Of a DNA stretch of 14,570 nt, positions 13,395 to 14,570 are shown one piece after another (positions within the stretch are counted from its first letter, which is position 1; every line of letters starts with the position of its first letter). This DNA is from an uncultured Ignavibacteria bacterium (GTDB lineage: Bacteria; Bacteroidota; Ignavibacteria; SZUA-365). Under the pieces are notes generated by a model that made no database searches, had not been told where the DNA came from, and worked only from the letters and a program-made list of their open reading frames with translations. The stretch is from contig CAJXSA010000047.1 in the NCBI GenBank assembly GCA_913060595.1, forward strand, positions 1 through 14,570, read 5' to 3'. Made by a program: the position numbers and the translations under genes.

Positions 13395-14518
13395 GCGCCG
13401 GCGCTCCCGTCATCATGATCGTCGCCGGGGAGGCCTCCGGCGACCAGTACGGCGCGCGCGTCATTCGCGCTTTTCGCCAGAGGCATCCCGACGCCGTATT
13501 TTTCGGTATCGGGGGCGACCTCATGCAGGCAGAAGGCATGGAGCTGCTGTACCACATTCGGGACACGGCCATTATGGGTTTCGTCGAGGTGGTCAGGCAC
13601 TACCCCTTCCTCAAGGAGATGTTCCGCAGCTGCCAGGAAGCCTACCGCGACCGCGGAGCCCGCGCTGCGGTGCTCATCGACTATCCCGGATTCAATCTCC
13701 GTCTCGCCGAAAAGATCAAGGAGATGGACGGACGCGTGCTGTATTACATAAGTCCGCAGGTCTGGGCGTGGGGGAAAAACCGGGCGGCAAAGATGAAAAA
13801 ACTTGTGGATCACCTGGCGGTGGTTCTCCCCTTCGAGGAAGAAATCTTCACGGCGCACGACATTCCGACGACCTTTGTCGGACACCCGTTGCTCGAGATA
13901 CTCGAGCATGTCGACCGCGGGGAGTTTCTCCGGCGATGGGATCTGCCCGAAGATAAACCGCTGCTCGCCCTGCTGCCCGGTTCACGCAAACAGGAAATCC
14001 ATCGGCTGCTCCCCGCCATGCTCGCGGCGGCGGATCGGCTGCGCAGCAAAACCGGCTGCAGCATCGCCGTGGGTGCGGCGCGGCAGCCCGACGAGCTGTA
14101 CCGGGAATACATGCGCGCACATCCTGACGTACCCCTGCTTCGTGACGCCACGCACGCCCTCATGCAGCACGCGTACGCGGCCATCGTCGCGTCCGGCACG
14201 GCGACGGTGGAAACCGCGTATTACGAGACGCCGATGGTGATTGTCTACCGCGCGTCGGCGCTGAACTATCAGATCGGACGCCATCTGGTCAAGCTTCCGA
14301 ACATCGGCATGGCGAACATTCTTGCCGGCAAACGCATCGTCCCCGAACTGCTGCAGTCCGACGTCACCCCGTTTTACATTTCCACGTACACCCTCCCGTA
14401 TTTCACCGACACGGAGCATTACGAGAAAACCCGGCAGGAACTGCGCCGCGTCAGGGAAATGATGGGCACGCCCGGAGCCAGCGAACGAGTGGCGGCAATC
14501 CTGGACGGATTGATCTGA
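13391..14518 (+). CDS. lpxB: Lipid-A-disaccharide synthase
   Basis: The protein has 375 residues, the standard LpxB length. AGEASGD (12-18), DYPGFN (97-102), SPQVWAWG (121-128), LLPGSRKQEI (194-203) and ASGTATVE (267-274) are the conserved GT19 motifs, followed by the C-terminal swap segment NIGMANILAG and VPELLQ. It joins UDP-2,3-diacylglucosamine to lipid X, giving the disaccharide of lipid A at the cytoplasmic face of the inner membrane. It confirms an LPS-type outer membrane. The other lpx genes are not nearby. No ribosome binding site precedes the ATG; the gene follows the methyltransferase-family gene by 34 nt and is probably on the same transcript. Confidence 0.96.
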   Translation: MSAGAPVIMIVAGEASGDQYGARVIRAFRQRHPDAVFFGIGGDLMQAEGMELLYHIRDTAIMGFVEVVRHYPFLKEMFRSCQEAYRDRGARAAVLIDYPGFNLRLAEKIKEMDGRVLYYISPQVWAWGKNRAAKMKKLVDHLAVVLPFEEEIFTAHDIPTTFVGHPLLEILEHVDRGEFLRRWDLPEDKPLLALLPGSRKQEIHRLLPAMLAAADRLRSKTGCSIAVGAARQPDELYREYMRAHPDVPLLRDATHALMQHAYAAIVASGTATVETAYYETPMVIVYRASALNYQIGRHLVKLPNIGMANILAGKRIVPELLQSDVTPFYISTYTLPYFTDTEHYEKTRQELRRVREMMGTPGASERVAAILDGLI

Positions 14519-14539
14519 AAGATCAGAAAGAAGGAAAAA

Positions 14540-14570
14540 TGGAAACATGCTGCCTCAACACATGTTTCCA
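14540..14570 (+). terminator. Terminator-like inverted repeat after lpxB (cut by window end)
   Basis: TGGAAACATG (14540-14549) and CATGTTTCCA (14561-14570) form a perfect 10-bp stem with an 11-base loop, 21 nt after the lpxB stop. Bases before it (GGAAAAA) would pair with a T-rich tail, which would lie just past the window end. That arrangement is typical of an intrinsic, possibly bidirectional terminator. Confidence 0.65.

Overview
The window is a GC-rich chromosomal segment with gene content and promoters typical of the Bacteroidota / FCB group. It encodes two PorV/PorQ-type outer-membrane proteins, a secreted propeller protein with a FlgD/type-IX-secretion-like C-terminal domain, and a lipoprotein with a CSDDDS mature start. 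There are also two sites resembling the Bacteroidota promoter (TTG, 20 nt, TAnnTTTG). GC-rich members such as Ignavibacteria-, Kapabacteria- or Rhodothermia-like lineages fit best; the exact placement is an inference. LpxB shows a lipid A-making, diderm cell. No mobile element, CRISPR array, tRNA or rRNA is visible.

Layout. (1) 2-505, plus strand: the C-terminal part of a Rossmann/DUF2520 protein cut by the window edge. (2) 506-887: a non-coding convergent gap whose second half has clearly lower GC. (3) 6389 down to 888, minus strand: a tight five-gene envelope operon. In transcription order it encodes a lipoprotein, a BNR-repeat propeller protein with a sorting-like C-terminus, two PorV/PorQ-family barrels and a GT4 glycosyltransferase. 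It is preceded by a promoter at 6488-6518 and a strong leader hairpin at 6425-6461. (4) 12599 down to 6551, minus strand: a housekeeping run of psd, pssA, purS, purQ, tatA, gatA, an MtnX-like HAD phosphatase and an M50 membrane protease, mostly with tiny gaps or overlaps. (5) 12784-14518, plus strand, divergent from psd: an isoprenylcysteine/phospholipid methyltransferase-family membrane protein and then lpxB. The window ends inside a terminator-like inverted repeat.

How the genes work together. psd and pssA form the phosphatidylethanolamine pathway. The divergent methyltransferase-family protein could act on that lipid, and lpxB makes the lipid A disaccharide, so this end of the window is envelope-lipid biogenesis. 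purS and purQ are two of the three subunits of FGAM synthase. gatA is the amidase subunit of the tRNA amidotransferase, and tatA is the pore subunit of twin-arginine export. The 888-6389 operon is the least conventional part. Its combination of PorV/PorQ proteins, a propeller with a sorting-like domain, a probably surface-exposed lipoprotein and a sugar transferase recalls the type IX secretion attachment complex (PorV, PorQ, PorZ, PorU), but with different parts. It is the best candidate here for an undescribed system.
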